The position numbers were made by a program, and so were the translations under genes. Source: F23-B02 sp963625685 (GTDB lineage: Bacteria; Bacillota; Clostridia; Oscillospirales; Oscillospiraceae). Taken from it: a DNA stretch of 56,812 bases. The stretch covers positions 1-56,812 of the forward strand of contig CAVFTR010000011.1 in assembly GCA_963625685.1 (NCBI GenBank). Reading direction: 5' to 3'. The notes under the pieces were generated by a model that made no database searches, was not told the origin of the DNA, and saw only the letters and a program-made list of their open reading frames with translations. Positions 15,409 through 24,587 of this stretch are shown piece after piece; position 1 is the stretch's first letter; the number at the start of each line of letters is the position of its first letter.

Positions 15409-16599
15409 ATGAAGTATTCAAGCAAGATCGAAAAGTGCGGCCTTTCCCCGATGAGAAAATTCGCGCCCTACGCCGCGGAGGCGGTCAAAAAGGGCAAGAA
15501 GGTGTATCATCTGAACATAGGCCAGCCCGATATCGCGACTCCTGAGGCGTATTTCGAGGCCGTCAGGAGCTTTTCGCAGCCCGTTCTGGCCTACGCCCCG
15601 TCCGACGGCGTTCCCGTGATGCTCGACGCGATAGCCGACTATTACGGAAAGATCGGCGCTCCGATAACGAACAAGCAGGTGCTCATCACGACCGGCGGCT
15701 CGGAGGCATTGCAGATAGCACTCTCGTGCATACTCGACGAGGGCGACGAGATAATCATACCGGAGCCGTTCTACCCCAACTACTCGACCTTCGTGACGCT
15801 CACGGGCGCGACGATCCGCCCCGTGACGACCAAGCCCGAGGAGGGCTATAAATTCGCCGTGCGCGAGCGCATCGAGGCCTGCATAAACGAGCACACCCGC
15901 GCGATACTGTTCACAAACCCCGGCAACCCGACCGGCACGATCCTCACCGAGGAGGAGCTCCGGCTCATGGCCGACATCGCAAAGGAGCACGATCTGTTCA
16001 TCATCGGCGACGAGGTCTACCGCGAGTTCGTCTACGGCGGCGAGAAGCTCATGAGCCTGCTGCAGCTCGAGGGCTATGAGGACAATGTCGTCGTCATAGA
16101 CTCCGTGTCCAAGCGCTTTTCCGCCTGCGGCGCGCGCATCGGCTGCGTGATCACGCGCAATCAGGAGCTGTACGACCACGCGATGAAGTGGTGCCAGGGC
16201 CGTCTGTGCGCATCGACCATAGACCAGGTCGCCTCCGCGGCGCTCTACACCGTCGGCCCGGATTACTTCGACGCGGTGCGCAGGGAATACTGCGCGCGCA
16301 AGGACGCCCTCGTCGAGGGCCTCAAGAAGATACCCGGAGTCGTATACTCCGAGCCCAAGGGCGCGTTCTACGTCATGGCCGCTCTGCCCGTCGACGACGC
16401 GGAGAAGTTCCAGATATGGATGCTCGAGGAGTTTGACGACAACGGCGACACCCTGATGTTCACCCCGGCCGAGAGCTTCTATAAGACCCCGCACACCGGC
16501 GTCAACGAGATACGCATGGCCTATGTCATCAACAAGGCCGACATCACCCGCTGCATGGAGCTGCTCAAGAAGGGCATCGAGGCGTATAACGCAAGATAA
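15409..16599 (+). CDS. PLP-dependent class I/II aminotransferase
   Basis: A 396-residue fold-type I aminotransferase of the aspartate-aminotransferase superfamily. Visible are NIGQPD (36-41), the TTGGSEAL cofactor loop (94-101), NPGNPTGT (170-177), DEVY (201-204), the PLP lysine in SVSKRFS (K235) and the ARIG arginine region. It swaps an amino group between an amino acid and a 2-oxo acid in the cytoplasm; the substrate cannot be fixed from sequence. The start at 15409 has AAGGGAG upstream; the earlier ATG at 15367 has none. It faces a TetR gene across a 306-bp gap and ends in a terminator. Confidence 0.92.
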   Translation: MKYSSKIEKCGLSPMRKFAPYAAEAVKKGKKVYHLNIGQPDIATPEAYFEAVRSFSQPVLAYAPSDGVPVMLDAIADYYGKIGAPITNKQVLITTGGSEALQIALSCILDEGDEIIIPEPFYPNYSTFVTLTGATIRPVTTKPEEGYKFAVRERIEACINEHTRAILFTNPGNPTGTILTEEELRLMADIAKEHDLFIIGDEVYREFVYGGEKLMSLLQLEGYEDNVVVIDSVSKRFSACGARIGCVITRNQELYDHAMKWCQGRLCASTIDQVASAALYTVGPDYFDAVRREYCARKDALVEGLKKIPGVVYSEPKGAFYVMAALPVDDAEKFQIWMLEEFDDNGDTLMFTPAESFYKTPHTGVNEIRMAYVINKADITRCMELLKKGIEAYNAR

Positions 16600-16614
16600 C
16601 TGACCGCAGACTTT

Positions 16615-16652
16615 AAAAGACAGTTCGGCCTTTAGGCTGAGCTGTCTTTTTT
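16615..16652 (+). terminator. Hairpin terminator
   Basis: Interrupted stem AAAAGACAG..GGCC/GGCT..CTGTCTTTT, ending in a T-run. Confidence 0.65.
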
Positions 16653-16854
16653 GTGCCGTGCCTGGTTTTATGGCGGAGCGGGGAAGGCAGCTTCACGGTT
16701 TTGCCGGCATTTCAGAACCGGGACAGCGGCGATATATGTATCCGCCGGAGCCCCAATGCGCCTCTAAAAAGATTGACGGCAAGTTTTTGCTATGATATAC
16801 TGAATTTTAATTTACAGGCCGCAGGCCTTGCGAATGGAGAGTGTTTGATCCGAA

Positions 16855-18135
16855 ATGGACGATGCCAGTCGATTGTCGCTGATGATCGTAGTTTTACTTA
16901 TCCTGTGCGCCGCGTACTTCGCGGTCGCGGAGACCTCCTTTGCCTCGGTCTCCCGCGTCAGGATCAAGATCCGCGCCGAGCGCGGCGAGGCGAAGGCTGT
17001 ACGGGCGCTGAAGGTGCTCGACAATTTTGACCTTGCGATAACGAGCATACTGATATGCACGAATATCGTACATCTTTCCGCGGCGAGCATAGCTACGCTC
17101 GCGGTGACGAGAATGTTCCCGGGCGTGAGCGGCGCTGTTACGATCAGCACCTTTGTGATGACGCTGGTCGTGTTCTTCGCCGGCGAGATGCTGCCCAAGA
17201 GCATTGCGAAAAAATACAGCGAGCGGCTGTCTCTGACGGTCGCCGGGTCGCTGTGGTTTTTCATGACGATACTCAGGCCGCTGGCGTCGCTGCTGACGGC
17301 GATAGGAAACTTTGCCGCGCGTCTGGCGAAATCCGACCCTCAGATATCCGTGACCGAGGACGAGATATACGACATCATCGAGGACATGACCGAGGACGGC
17401 AGCCTCGACTCCGAGCGCGGCGAGCTCATAAGCTCGGCGCTGCAGTTTGCCGAGACGACGGTCGAGAGCATACTGACCTCGCGCGTGGACATAGTCGCTC
17501 TCGATATCGAGGACACGGCCGCCGAGATGCTCGGCATTATCCGCGCCCAGACGCACAGCCGCCTGCCGGTGTACGAGGGCAGCATAGACAATATCATCGG
17601 CATACTGTCGATACGCAAATTCATCAAGACATACCTGCGCGAGGGTGACGGCATGGACGTCCGCTCGATACTCGACGAGCCGTACTTCATCCACGGCAGC
17701 ACGAATATAGACGGCCTGCTGCCGGTGATGAGCAGGAAGCGGCTGAACATGGCCGTCGTTACGGACAACTACGGCGGCACGCTCGGCATCGTCACGGTCG
17801 AGGATATCCTCGAGGAGCTCGTGGGCGAGATATGGGACGAGGACGACGTCGTGGAGGAGCCGTACATAGCTCTGCCGGACGGCGAGTGGGACTGCACCGC
17901 CGAGATGACGGTCAGCGATGTTTTCGAGCTTCTGGAGCTCGACGACGATGACGACGACGAGTTCACGAACAAGCTCCTGGGCGAGTGGGCCTATGAGCAG
18001 TTTGATTTCATCCCCTCGGTCGGGGACAGCTTTGAGTACGGCAGAGTCTCCGTCACCGTGTCCGAAATGCGCAACAAGCGGATACTCCGGCTGAAGGTGC
18101 GCCTCACCGACGAAAAGGGAGGTGAGGAGAAATGA
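16855..18135 (+). CDS. CNNM/CorC (hemolysin-C-like) membrane protein
   Basis: A 426-residue protein with the HlyC/CorC layout. An N-terminal CNNM (DUF21) transmembrane domain spans about 1-180, with AVAETSFASVSRVRI near the start and FFAGEMLPKSIAKK later. A CBS pair covers about 190-315 (THSRLPVYEGSIDNIIG, YGGTLGIVTVEDILEELVGEIWDE). A C-terminal CorC_HlyC domain covers about 335-420. Members are linked to divalent-cation (Mg2+, Co2+) efflux; substrate here is inferred. A strongly acidic DDDDDDE run sits near 360. The next gene is a paralogue whose ATG overlaps this stop by 4 bases, so a two-subunit complex is plausible. Confidence 0.9.
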   Translation: MDDASRLSLMIVVLLILCAAYFAVAETSFASVSRVRIKIRAERGEAKAVRALKVLDNFDLAITSILICTNIVHLSAASIATLAVTRMFPGVSGAVTISTFVMTLVVFFAGEMLPKSIAKKYSERLSLTVAGSLWFFMTILRPLASLLTAIGNFAARLAKSDPQISVTEDEIYDIIEDMTEDGSLDSERGELISSALQFAETTVESILTSRVDIVALDIEDTAAEMLGIIRAQTHSRLPVYEGSIDNIIGILSIRKFIKTYLREGDGMDVRSILDEPYFIHGSTNIDGLLPVMSRKRLNMAVVTDNYGGTLGIVTVEDILEELVGEIWDEDDVVEEPYIALPDGEWDCTAEMTVSDVFELLELDDDDDDEFTNKLLGEWAYEQFDFIPSVGDSFEYGRVSVTVSEMRNKRILRLKVRLTDEKGGEEK

Positions 18136-19406
18136 TATGGAGCTATGTCTGCGGGATACTTATCTGCATCGTTTTCTCGCACATCTTCTCCTCGGCCGAG
18201 ATGTCATACTCCTCATGCAACCGCATGAGACTTGAAAACGCGCGCGACGACGGCTCCAGGCGCGCGGCCGTCGCCGTGAAGATAGTCGACAACTTCGACG
18301 ACTCGCTGTCGGCGATACTCATCGGCAACAACCTTGCCAATATCGCAAACTCCTCGCTCGGCTCGCTGCTGGTGCTGGAGCTGTGCAGCGGCGACGACAG
18401 CTACGCCTGGGTGTCCACGCTCGTGATAACCGTTCTCGTCATCATCTTCGGCGAGACCGTCCCCAAGATAGTCGCCAAGGGCAGCGCGAACCGCCTGGCC
18501 CTGACCTACGCCTACTTCGTGCGCGGCCTGACGATAGTGTTCATGCCGCTTATCCGCCTTGTCGTCGGCCTCATAAAGCTGCTGACGCTGGGGCTCAAGG
18601 GCGAGCAGGACGACACCGACGAGGAGGCCGCCGTCGAGGAGCTCTCCTCGATCATAGAGACGGCCGAGGACGAGGACGTCCTCGACGAGGACCGCTCCGA
18701 GCTCGTTCAGGCGGCGATAGATTTTTCGGACATCATGGCCTCCGAGGTCATGACCGCCCGTGTCGACGTGATAGCCCTGGATATAGACGAGGACTATGAC
18801 GAGCAGCTCAGGGTGATAGAAAACGCCCCCTACTCGCGCATCCCCGTATACGAGGGCAACGTGGACAACGTCATCGGCGTTCTGTACCTCAATCATTTTC
18901 TCAAGGCGCTGGCCGGCGACGAGAAGCCGGATATACGCAGCCTGATCATGCCGCCGTGCTATGTCTACAAGACCATGAAGCTCCCGGCGGTGCTCACGGA
19001 GCTGCGCAAGGCCAAGCAGCATCTGGCCATCGTCACCGACGAATACGGCGGCACGCTCGGCATCCTCTCGATGGAGGACGTGCTCGAGCAGCTCGTCGGC
19101 GAGATATGGGACGACACCGACGAGATAAAGGAGGAGATATTCGAGCGCTCCGGCGGCGAGCTTGAGCTCGACGGCGACATGAGCATCTCGGACTTCCTCG
19201 ACCTTGTCGGCATCCGCGAGCGAGACTTCGACGCGGAAAGCGAGACCGTCGGCGGCTGGACGATAGAGATGTTCGGCTCCTTCCCCTCGGTGGGCGACAG
19301 CTTCGATTACGAGAACCTGCACGTCACCGTCCTCGAAATGGACGGCCTGCGAGTTGAAAAGGTCCTCGTCGTGAAGACTCCCGCCGAAACGGACGCGGAG
19401 GAATAA
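18132..19406 (+). CDS. CNNM/CorC (hemolysin-C-like) membrane protein, paralogue
   Basis: A 424-residue paralogue of the preceding gene with the same domain order: CNNM membrane domain (about 1-175, FSSAEMSYSSCNRMRL, IIFGETVPKIVAKG), CBS pair (about 190-310, YSRIPVYEGNVDNVIGVLYL, YGGTLGILSMEDVLEQLVGEIWDD) and CorC_HlyC domain (about 325-415). It starts within the stop of its neighbour (ATGA), with GGAGGTGAGG upstream, so translation is coupled. Probable cytoplasmic-membrane cation exporter subunit. A terminator follows. The tandem pair is common in Clostridia. Confidence 0.9.
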   Translation: MIWSYVCGILICIVFSHIFSSAEMSYSSCNRMRLENARDDGSRRAAVAVKIVDNFDDSLSAILIGNNLANIANSSLGSLLVLELCSGDDSYAWVSTLVITVLVIIFGETVPKIVAKGSANRLALTYAYFVRGLTIVFMPLIRLVVGLIKLLTLGLKGEQDDTDEEAAVEELSSIIETAEDEDVLDEDRSELVQAAIDFSDIMASEVMTARVDVIALDIDEDYDEQLRVIENAPYSRIPVYEGNVDNVIGVLYLNHFLKALAGDEKPDIRSLIMPPCYVYKTMKLPAVLTELRKAKQHLAIVTDEYGGTLGILSMEDVLEQLVGEIWDDTDEIKEEIFERSGGELELDGDMSISDFLDLVGIRERDFDAESETVGGWTIEMFGSFPSVGDSFDYENLHVTVLEMDGLRVEKVLVVKTPAETDAEE

Positions 19407-19414
19407 AATAACGT

Positions 19415-19445
19415 AAAAAAGGGCAGCCATTGGCTGTCCTTTTTC
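19415..19445. terminator. Bidirectional terminator between convergent genes
   Basis: AAAAAAGGGCAGCC / GGCTGTCCTTTTT hairpin, with A- and T-runs on either side serving both directions. Confidence 0.75.
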
Positions 19446-19449
19446 ATAT

Positions 19450-20439
19450 TCACTCTCCGTAGATCCCGGCGACGGAGGCCGCAAGCGACGCAAAGGAGCG
19501 TCTCGCGCTCTCGGGAGACAGTATCTCGACCTCCGTTCCGAAGCCGAAGAGCCAGGCGTAAAACTGCGGGCTCACGGCGACGGAGACCGTCACGGTAAAA
19601 TGCTCCTCCCCGTCGGGAATGAGCATCGTTTCCTTCCCGAAGCGGTCGAGCACCGCCCCTGCAAGATGCTTTTCAAAGCGCAGCTTAACGCTCTGCCCGC
19701 TGCCGGTGAACATGCCGAAGACCTGCTTTGAATACGCCGACATGTCCATCTGCGAAAAAAGCTCCTTCCCGAGCCGCACGCTCTCTGCCGCCGCTATGCC
19801 GAGCATCTTGTCCACGCGGTAATGCTTCATCTGACCGGCAGCGGCGTCATAGCCGAGCATGTAGTAGTTTTCATCGTCCCACATCAGCGCGAAGGGGCTT
19901 ATCTCGTACAGCCGGCCCCCGTGCCGGAAGCAGCGCTGCTTGTTCATGTCGAGCTCGAAATATTTGAAGCTTATCATCCGGTCACCGTTTATGGCATTTG
20001 ATATCTCGTCGACGTTGTAATACACGCTCTCGTTCATGCTCTTGACGCGGCTGCGGACATACACCTGCCGCTGGAGCAGCTGCGCGTCGTATACGCTCGC
20101 AAGGCTCTCGATCTTTTTTATGAGCGAGAGCGTTTTTTTCTGCGTTATGAACTTTGACGACTGCACGCTGTCTACAAGAAGCTTCAGCTCCGGCAGCTCA
20201 AAGCGCCGCGCGGCGACGTAATAGCCCGTCGTTTTGCCCTTGCGCTGCACGATGTCCAGCCCGAACAGGCGCAGTGCCTCGAGGTCGCCGTATATGCTCT
20301 TGCGCTCGGCTGATATGCCGCAGGCGGCGAGGCCGTCGATCATATCCTGAATACTCAGCGTGTGGTTCTCGTCGCTCTTTTCCAGAAGCAGCCGCATGAG
20401 ATACAGCAGCTTGAGCTTCTGATTTGCTCCCCTTGCCAT
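19450..20439 (-). CDS. WYL-domain transcriptional regulator
   Basis: A 329-residue protein with an N-terminal winged HTH (about 5-75: LSIQDMIDGLAACGISAERKSIYGDLEAL pattern), a WYL domain (about 145-235: MISFKYFELD, YEISPFALMWDDENYYMLGY, HYRVDKM) and a WCX-type C-terminal extension. WYL regulators sense ligands, possibly nucleotides or nucleic acid, and often control stress or defence genes. It is divergent from a zinc-motif protein and a SWIM protein across a 149-bp gap holding the palindrome CTGTCCC-N6-GGGACAG. Control of those two genes is a reasonable inference. Confidence 0.9.
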   Translation of the reverse strand: MARGANQKLKLLYLMRLLLEKSDENHTLSIQDMIDGLAACGISAERKSIYGDLEALRLFGLDIVQRKGKTTGYYVAARRFELPELKLLVDSVQSSKFITQKKTLSLIKKIESLASVYDAQLLQRQVYVRSRVKSMNESVYYNVDEISNAINGDRMISFKYFELDMNKQRCFRHGGRLYEISPFALMWDDENYYMLGYDAAAGQMKHYRVDKMLGIAAAESVRLGKELFSQMDMSAYSKQVFGMFTGSGQSVKLRFEKHLAGAVLDRFGKETMLIPDGEEHFTVTVSVAVSPQFYAWLFGFGTEVEILSPESARRSFASLAASVAGIYGE

Positions 20440-20522
20440 GTCGCACCTCCGTGTTTTTTTATCAGATTATACCACAGTCCGCCGCACAATAAAAAGCATA
20501 TTTTTTTGCCCGCACGCCCGCA

Positions 20523-20542
20523 CTGTCCCGATTAAGGGACAG
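20523..20542. promoter_or_regulatory. Palindromic operator in the WYL/SWIM divergent gap
   Basis: CTGTCCC (20523-20529) and GGGACAG (20536-20542), 6-nt spacer. It sits about 45 bp before the GTG start of the rightward gene. WYL or a similar dimeric regulator is the likely binder. Confidence 0.55.
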
Positions 20543-20588
20543 CTGATGTGATATGCTCTGAGCATAGAAGAGAAAGGGGTGCAGATAA

Positions 20589-21188
20589 GTGCTTTATTTC
20601 AGCAGAAACAGCAGGCGAAGGATACTCCACAGCCCCGACTGCCGTCATATAAAAAACGTGGAGATCGACAGCGTCGGCGCATTTGAGACGCTTTCCGAGG
20701 CCTATGGGCGGGGCTACAGGCTGTGCCGCTGCTGCAGCGGCCTCAGGAGACAATACGGAAAGGAGCTCACGGCGCTCATCGATCTCAGCCGCAGAAACGC
20801 CCTGTGCTTCTGCATAAGCGACAGGTTTTTGCAGCTGAACACGCCAAGCAGCAAATGGAGGCTTACTCTCACGGATGACGGGCGCGGCCTCTGCCTTTAC
20901 CACAAAAACAGCCTCCGTCCCCAGAACGATGACGGCAGCCCCATCCCCGGCTATCACCGTCAAAAGGTGCTCAGGAGCAGCATCATCGACTACTGCAAAT
21001 ACATAGTTGCGCACGACAGCTACCGCATGGAAAATCCCCTGCATATCCCGCCGCAGCCGTCGCCGCCGCCGCGCAAGGGCACGAAGCGCTACAGGAAGCA
21101 GCAGAAGAAGCAGAAAAGGCTGGCAAAAAGGCGGGCTGTCGCCAATGTTCTCAGCATGATAGATCAGCTCGCGCTTCAGAACGCATGA
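20589..21188 (+). CDS. Hypothetical protein with HxxxC...CxCC zinc-like motif
   Basis: A 199-residue protein starting at GTG with AAAGGGGTG upstream. Near the N-terminus H14-x3-C18-x-H20 and GYRLCRCC (C46, C48, C49) form the H..C..H...GYxxCxxC pattern of short zinc modules found in Ada-like proteins and at thermonuclease C-termini. The middle part is not recognisable. The end is proline-rich, then strongly basic (about 155-185), suggesting nucleic-acid contact. The SWIM-domain gene follows 15 bp later, so both are likely one transcript under the WYL regulator. Function unknown. Confidence 0.7.
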   Translation: MLYFSRNSRRRILHSPDCRHIKNVEIDSVGAFETLSEAYGRGYRLCRCCSGLRRQYGKELTALIDLSRRNALCFCISDRFLQLNTPSSKWRLTLTDDGRGLCLYHKNSLRPQNDDGSPIPGYHRQKVLRSSIIDYCKYIVAHDSYRMENPLHIPPQPSPPPRKGTKRYRKQQKKQKRLAKRRAVANVLSMIDQLALQNA

Positions 21189-21203
21189 TAAGGAGGAGAG
21201 ATC

Positions 21204-22016
21204 ATGTCATTCAAAATAGGCTTCACCGCCGATCACGGCACAGAGCATAAGAGCATATCCTGCACGGAGGGCCGCGCCGCGCCGCAGGCCCGCAGGTCGA
21301 TAGTCAGGGTCTTTTTCCCCGCCCGCAATACGGAGCTGAGCTATTATAACGACAGCTTCGACCTGCACCCGGGGGATATAGTGTATGTCGACGGCAAGCT
21401 CGAGGGCCTGCGCGGCCGGGTCGCGGACGTAAACTATAATTTCAAGATAAAGCTTTCGGACTATAAGCGCGTCATAGCCGTCGCCGACACCGAGGTACAC
21501 GGGCGCTTTTTCATGGCAGGCTCGCATTTTGTCAGCTTTGACGCCGGCGCTCTGCCCCGTGACAGGGTCCGCTCCTGGTATCTCGCGCCGCGCAAAGACG
21601 ACGAGGAATTTGTCAGCGGCAGCGACGGGGAGGGCTTTCCGCTCTCGGAGCCCGGCGCAATGAAGATATCCGGCGACCGGGCCGAGCGCGGACACAGCTA
21701 TTATGTCGAAAACAGAGTCCGGTACATAAGCGTCGACGGCGGGCGCGGCTACGCCATCGTCGAGGGCGGCAGGCCCTACGAGGTCGAGTTCCGCTATGAG
21801 GCGGGGCGGATAAGCGCTCTGAGCTGCTCGTGCTACTGCGCGGACAGCTGCAAGCACGAGTTTGCCGCGATGCTCCAGCTGCGCGAAACGCTCGATATCA
21901 TACACGAGCGCTTCCCCGGCGAGTATGACGAGGGCGGCTTCTTCTGCGCCGTCGCCAAGGGCGAGCTTTTCGGCATTGCGATCGACGGAAAGAAGGGCGG
22001 AGGCTTTACGCTGTAA
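21204..22016 (+). CDS. SWIM zinc-finger domain protein
   Basis: A 270-residue protein. The C-terminal third contains C208-x-C210...C216-x-H218 (SCSCYCADSCKHEFAA), the CxCxnCxH signature of SWIM zinc fingers, preceded by an RISAL strand. The N-terminal half has beta-rich segments (GDIVYVDGKLEGLRGRVADV) that may form a small barrel. SWIM domains bind DNA or proteins and occur with SNF2 helicases, MULE transposases and recombination factors; none of these is adjacent here. AAGGAGGAG precedes the start. Likely co-transcribed with the upstream zinc-motif gene. Function unknown. Confidence 0.8.
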   Translation: MSFKIGFTADHGTEHKSISCTEGRAAPQARRSIVRVFFPARNTELSYYNDSFDLHPGDIVYVDGKLEGLRGRVADVNYNFKIKLSDYKRVIAVADTEVHGRFFMAGSHFVSFDAGALPRDRVRSWYLAPRKDDEEFVSGSDGEGFPLSEPGAMKISGDRAERGHSYYVENRVRYISVDGGRGYAIVEGGRPYEVEFRYEAGRISALSCSCYCADSCKHEFAAMLQLRETLDIIHERFPGEYDEGGFFCAVAKGELFGIAIDGKKGGGFTL

Positions 22017-22123
22017 AAAGCCCCGACGCCGCTTTGAGCGCATGCCGCCGTTCTCATGGCCGCCGCCGCGGACGTGAATATTGCTCCGCGTTTCGGGAAC
22101 ACTTACAGCTGAGGTGTTTTCCC

Positions 22124-23392
22124 ATGCTTATAAGAAAAAAGACCTTTGTAATCATCGTCACGTATCTCACCGCGGCGGTCATCGCGCTGGGCGCGTACAC
22201 GGCGGTGCATTACGATATGGAGCGGCGCTATCGCCGCACGGCCGGGTACGGCTACGCGCAGGCCTTCGAGGAGCTCGTGTACTCGGTCTCGGGACTGTCC
22301 GAGTCGCTGCACCGCGCGGCCTACGCGACGGGCGCGGAGCTGTCCGGCCAGCTGTGCGCGGATATATACGGCAGCTGCCTTGCCGCCGAGATGAGCATGG
22401 CCGCCCTGCCGTTTTCCACGCAGGAGCTCGAGCAGACCGCGGCCTTTATCGGCCTTGCCGGAGACTATGCGCGCAGCAGGCTCAGAGCCTCGGCGCAGTC
22501 GGGCTTTGACGACGCGTCGCGGCGCAGCTTTGCCGGGCTTTACAAGACGGCGGCGGAGCTCACGCAGAAGCTGCGCGAGCTCCGGGATTCCGTAAACGAA
22601 GGCGAGGTGCTGCTCGACGAGCCGGAAAACGTGTTCGCGGCCTCCGGCGGCAGACTCGGCGAGCACATGCTCGCCATAGAGGACGGCGTCGGCACGACCG
22701 AGCTCGGCTCCTACGGCGGACGCTACGCCGCGCGGCCGGCGTCTCAGAGCGGGACGCCCGTCGCGCTCGACGAGGCCAGGGCCATCGCCGCGGAATATTT
22801 CGGGCTCGACGAGGATGAGCTCGAGTGCGAATACACCGCCGAGGACGGCAGGGTCTGCTTCAGCTTCGACGGCGGCAGCGTCTGCCTCGACGCGGACGGG
22901 AACGTCCTGTCGCTCAGCTCCGAACGCAGCGTCGCGGGCGATATGCCCTCTGCCGAGCTCGAGCGCGTCGCCCGCGAATTCCTCGCCTCCCGCGGCTTCG
23001 GCGAGCTGTACCTCTCGCTGAGCGAGCGCGTCGGCAGCGTGCAGATGCTGGAGTTTGACTGCGTTGAAAACGGCGTCAGGTGCATGGGCGACAGCGTGCG
23101 CGTCTCCGTCGCCGGCGACCGCGGCGATATATACGCCTTCGACGCCGTCGGGCACGTGGAAAACCACGGCCTTTACCGCGGACAGACAGCCGCCGTGAGC
23201 GAGGGCGCGGCCCGCGCGGCCCTGCCGGACACGCTCAGCGTAACGGGCTCGCAGCTGTGCTGCGCCCCCTGCGACGACGGCAGCGGCGTTCTGTGCTACG
23301 GCTTTGACTGCCTCGGCTCCGACGGCGAGGAGCTCCTCGTCCTCGTCAACGCCCAGACCGGCCTCCAGTTCGATATTCTGACGGCGAATTGA
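22124..23392 (+). CDS. ypeB: Spore germination protein YpeB
   Basis: A 422-residue protein with an N-terminal membrane anchor (about 7-25), a helical region and C-terminal PepSY-type repeats (about 205-420: ALDEARAIAAEYFGLDEDELE, SAELERVAREFLASRGF). This is the layout of YpeB, which sits outside the inner spore membrane, stabilises the cortex-lytic enzyme SleB and restrains it until germination. The start at 22124 has GAGGTG at 7 bp; the longer frame to 22034 has no ribosome site. No sleB gene is adjacent, although the two are usually paired. The gene supports an endospore-forming host. Confidence 0.85.
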   Translation: MLIRKKTFVIIVTYLTAAVIALGAYTAVHYDMERRYRRTAGYGYAQAFEELVYSVSGLSESLHRAAYATGAELSGQLCADIYGSCLAAEMSMAALPFSTQELEQTAAFIGLAGDYARSRLRASAQSGFDDASRRSFAGLYKTAAELTQKLRELRDSVNEGEVLLDEPENVFAASGGRLGEHMLAIEDGVGTTELGSYGGRYAARPASQSGTPVALDEARAIAAEYFGLDEDELECEYTAEDGRVCFSFDGGSVCLDADGNVLSLSSERSVAGDMPSAELERVAREFLASRGFGELYLSLSERVGSVQMLEFDCVENGVRCMGDSVRVSVAGDRGDIYAFDAVGHVENHGLYRGQTAAVSEGAARAALPDTLSVTGSQLCCAPCDDGSGVLCYGFDCLGSDGEELLVLVNAQTGLQFDILTAN

Positions 23393-23735
23393 CGCACCTG
23401 CGTATACAGTCATCTCTGGTGGCCCGGCTCGGGACAAATATATATTGAAATGCAGAAAAGACAGCCCTGATCGTAAGCTCAGGCTGTCTTTTTCATGTGT
23501 TTGGTTTTAAAGCGGAACGGGCAAGATAAGTTCCCTATAATACAGATGCAGGCGGCTTACGCCGCGATTTGACGACACATCATCCGTCACCTGCGGCTGA
23601 CAGCTTCCCCTCAAGCTCCGCCAGTGGAAGCCATTCGCGCCCGGCACCTTGCTCCGCACCGTTGGGCCGCGGGACGCAGCGGTTTCCGCCGCTGTCCCGA
23701 TACCGGGCGAGCGCAATAAACGTATAGGTACAGCC
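23393..23735. other. Intergenic region with interspersed-repeat-like sequence
   Basis: Apart from the terminator at 23456-23493, the stretch 23570-23650 (CATCCGTCACCTGCGGCTGA..CTTCCCCTCAAGCTCC) resembles short interspersed noncoding repeats I associate with Oscillospiraceae genomes. A related CCCTCAAGCTCC motif occurs near 46340. I see no gene. Confidence 0.4.
23456..23493 (+). terminator. Terminator of ypeB
   Basis: AAAAGACAGCC / GGCTGTCTTTT hairpin with a T-run. Confidence 0.7.
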
Positions 23736-24467
23736 CTAATTCGCCGATAAAAATAACAGCAGGCAGAAGCCGAAGAGCACGGCGCAGGAGCTGAGGCCGC
23801 CCGAGCGGCGCTGCGTCTGCGGGAGCATATCGCCGGCGATGACAAGCAGCATCGTGCCCGCAGCAAAGGCCAGCATGAACGGCAGCGCTCCGTTCACGGC
23901 CGAGACGGCAAGATATCCGAAAAACACGCCCGCGGCCTCGACGGCGCCGCTCAGAAACGCGGCCCGCGCCGCGCAGCGTCTGCCCGCGCCGGCCTTCAGA
24001 AGCGGCGGAACTATGACCATCGCCTCGGGTATGGTCTGAAACGCGACGCCGCCCGCTACAGTCAGCGCATCGCCCGGATCGCCCGTGCCGAAGCTCACTC
24101 CCGCCGCGGCTCCCTCGGGGAAGTGGTGTATCGCTATCGCCGCGGCAAACAGCAGCGCGCGCCGCAGAGCCTCGTCGGACTCAGCCCCCATGCGGCGGCT
24201 CAGATACGGCGTCAGAGCGCCGAAGATGCTCAGAAAAAGCGCGCCGCAGAGGATGCCCGCAGGCACGAGCCACGCCGCGCGCCCGCCAGAAAGCTCCATC
24301 GACGGCACGATGAGCCCGAGCAGCGCCGCGCCCAGCATTATCCCCGCGGCCGCCGCCGTTAGCATATCCTCGGCCGCCGGAGGTATATTCTCAAAAAGAA
24401 AGCCCGCCGCTGCCCCGGCGAGCGTACACAGCGCGATGCAGGCCGCTGTGATAAGCGCATAGCTCAT
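23736..24467 (-). CDS. ZIP-family divalent metal transporter
   Basis: A 243-residue membrane protein with about eight hydrophobic segments. It carries the ZIP signature IHHFPEGAAAG in a middle helix and FQTIPEAMV in the following one, which form the metal site. ZIP proteins import Zn2+, Fe2+ or Mn2+ into the cytoplasm; the metal cannot be told here. Start 24467 chosen with GGGGG 9 bp upstream; 24476 is possible. A second ZIP gene lies at 38740 beside ferritin. It is convergent with ypeB and divergent from the lipoprotein gene. Confidence 0.85.
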   Translation of the reverse strand: MSYALITAACIALCTLAGAAAGFLFENIPPAAEDMLTAAAAGIMLGAALLGLIVPSMELSGGRAAWLVPAGILCGALFLSIFGALTPYLSRRMGAESDEALRRALLFAAAIAIHHFPEGAAAGVSFGTGDPGDALTVAGGVAFQTIPEAMVIVPPLLKAGAGRRCAARAAFLSGAVEAAGVFFGYLAVSAVNGALPFMLAFAAGTMLLVIAGDMLPQTQRRSGGLSSCAVLFGFCLLLFLSAN

Positions 24468-24523
24468 AGACGACATCCCCCAGTCCGGTCGATGTATCCT
24501 ATGCCGATGCGGGAAATTTGTGA

Positions 24524-24550
24524 TTGACAGGCAGACTGTTTTCATATAAT
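24524..24550 (+). promoter_or_regulatory. Promoter of the lipoprotein gene
   Basis: -35 TTGACA (24524-24529) and -10 TATAAT (24545-24550). The 15-bp spacing is short; a shifted -10 TAATAT gives 17 bp. Confidence 0.5.
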
Positions 24551-24587
24551 ATGTATATAAATATATAAATCCGAAAGGAATGTACAT

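Noticed and set aside
22034..22123. Upstream start for YpeB
   Set aside because: No ribosome site, and the extra residues are Arg-rich and unlike YpeB. GAGGTG precedes the ATG at 22124.
22103..23437. Minus-strand frame of 444 codons opposite ypeB
   Set aside because: Ala/Arg-rich shadow frame without recognisable domains.
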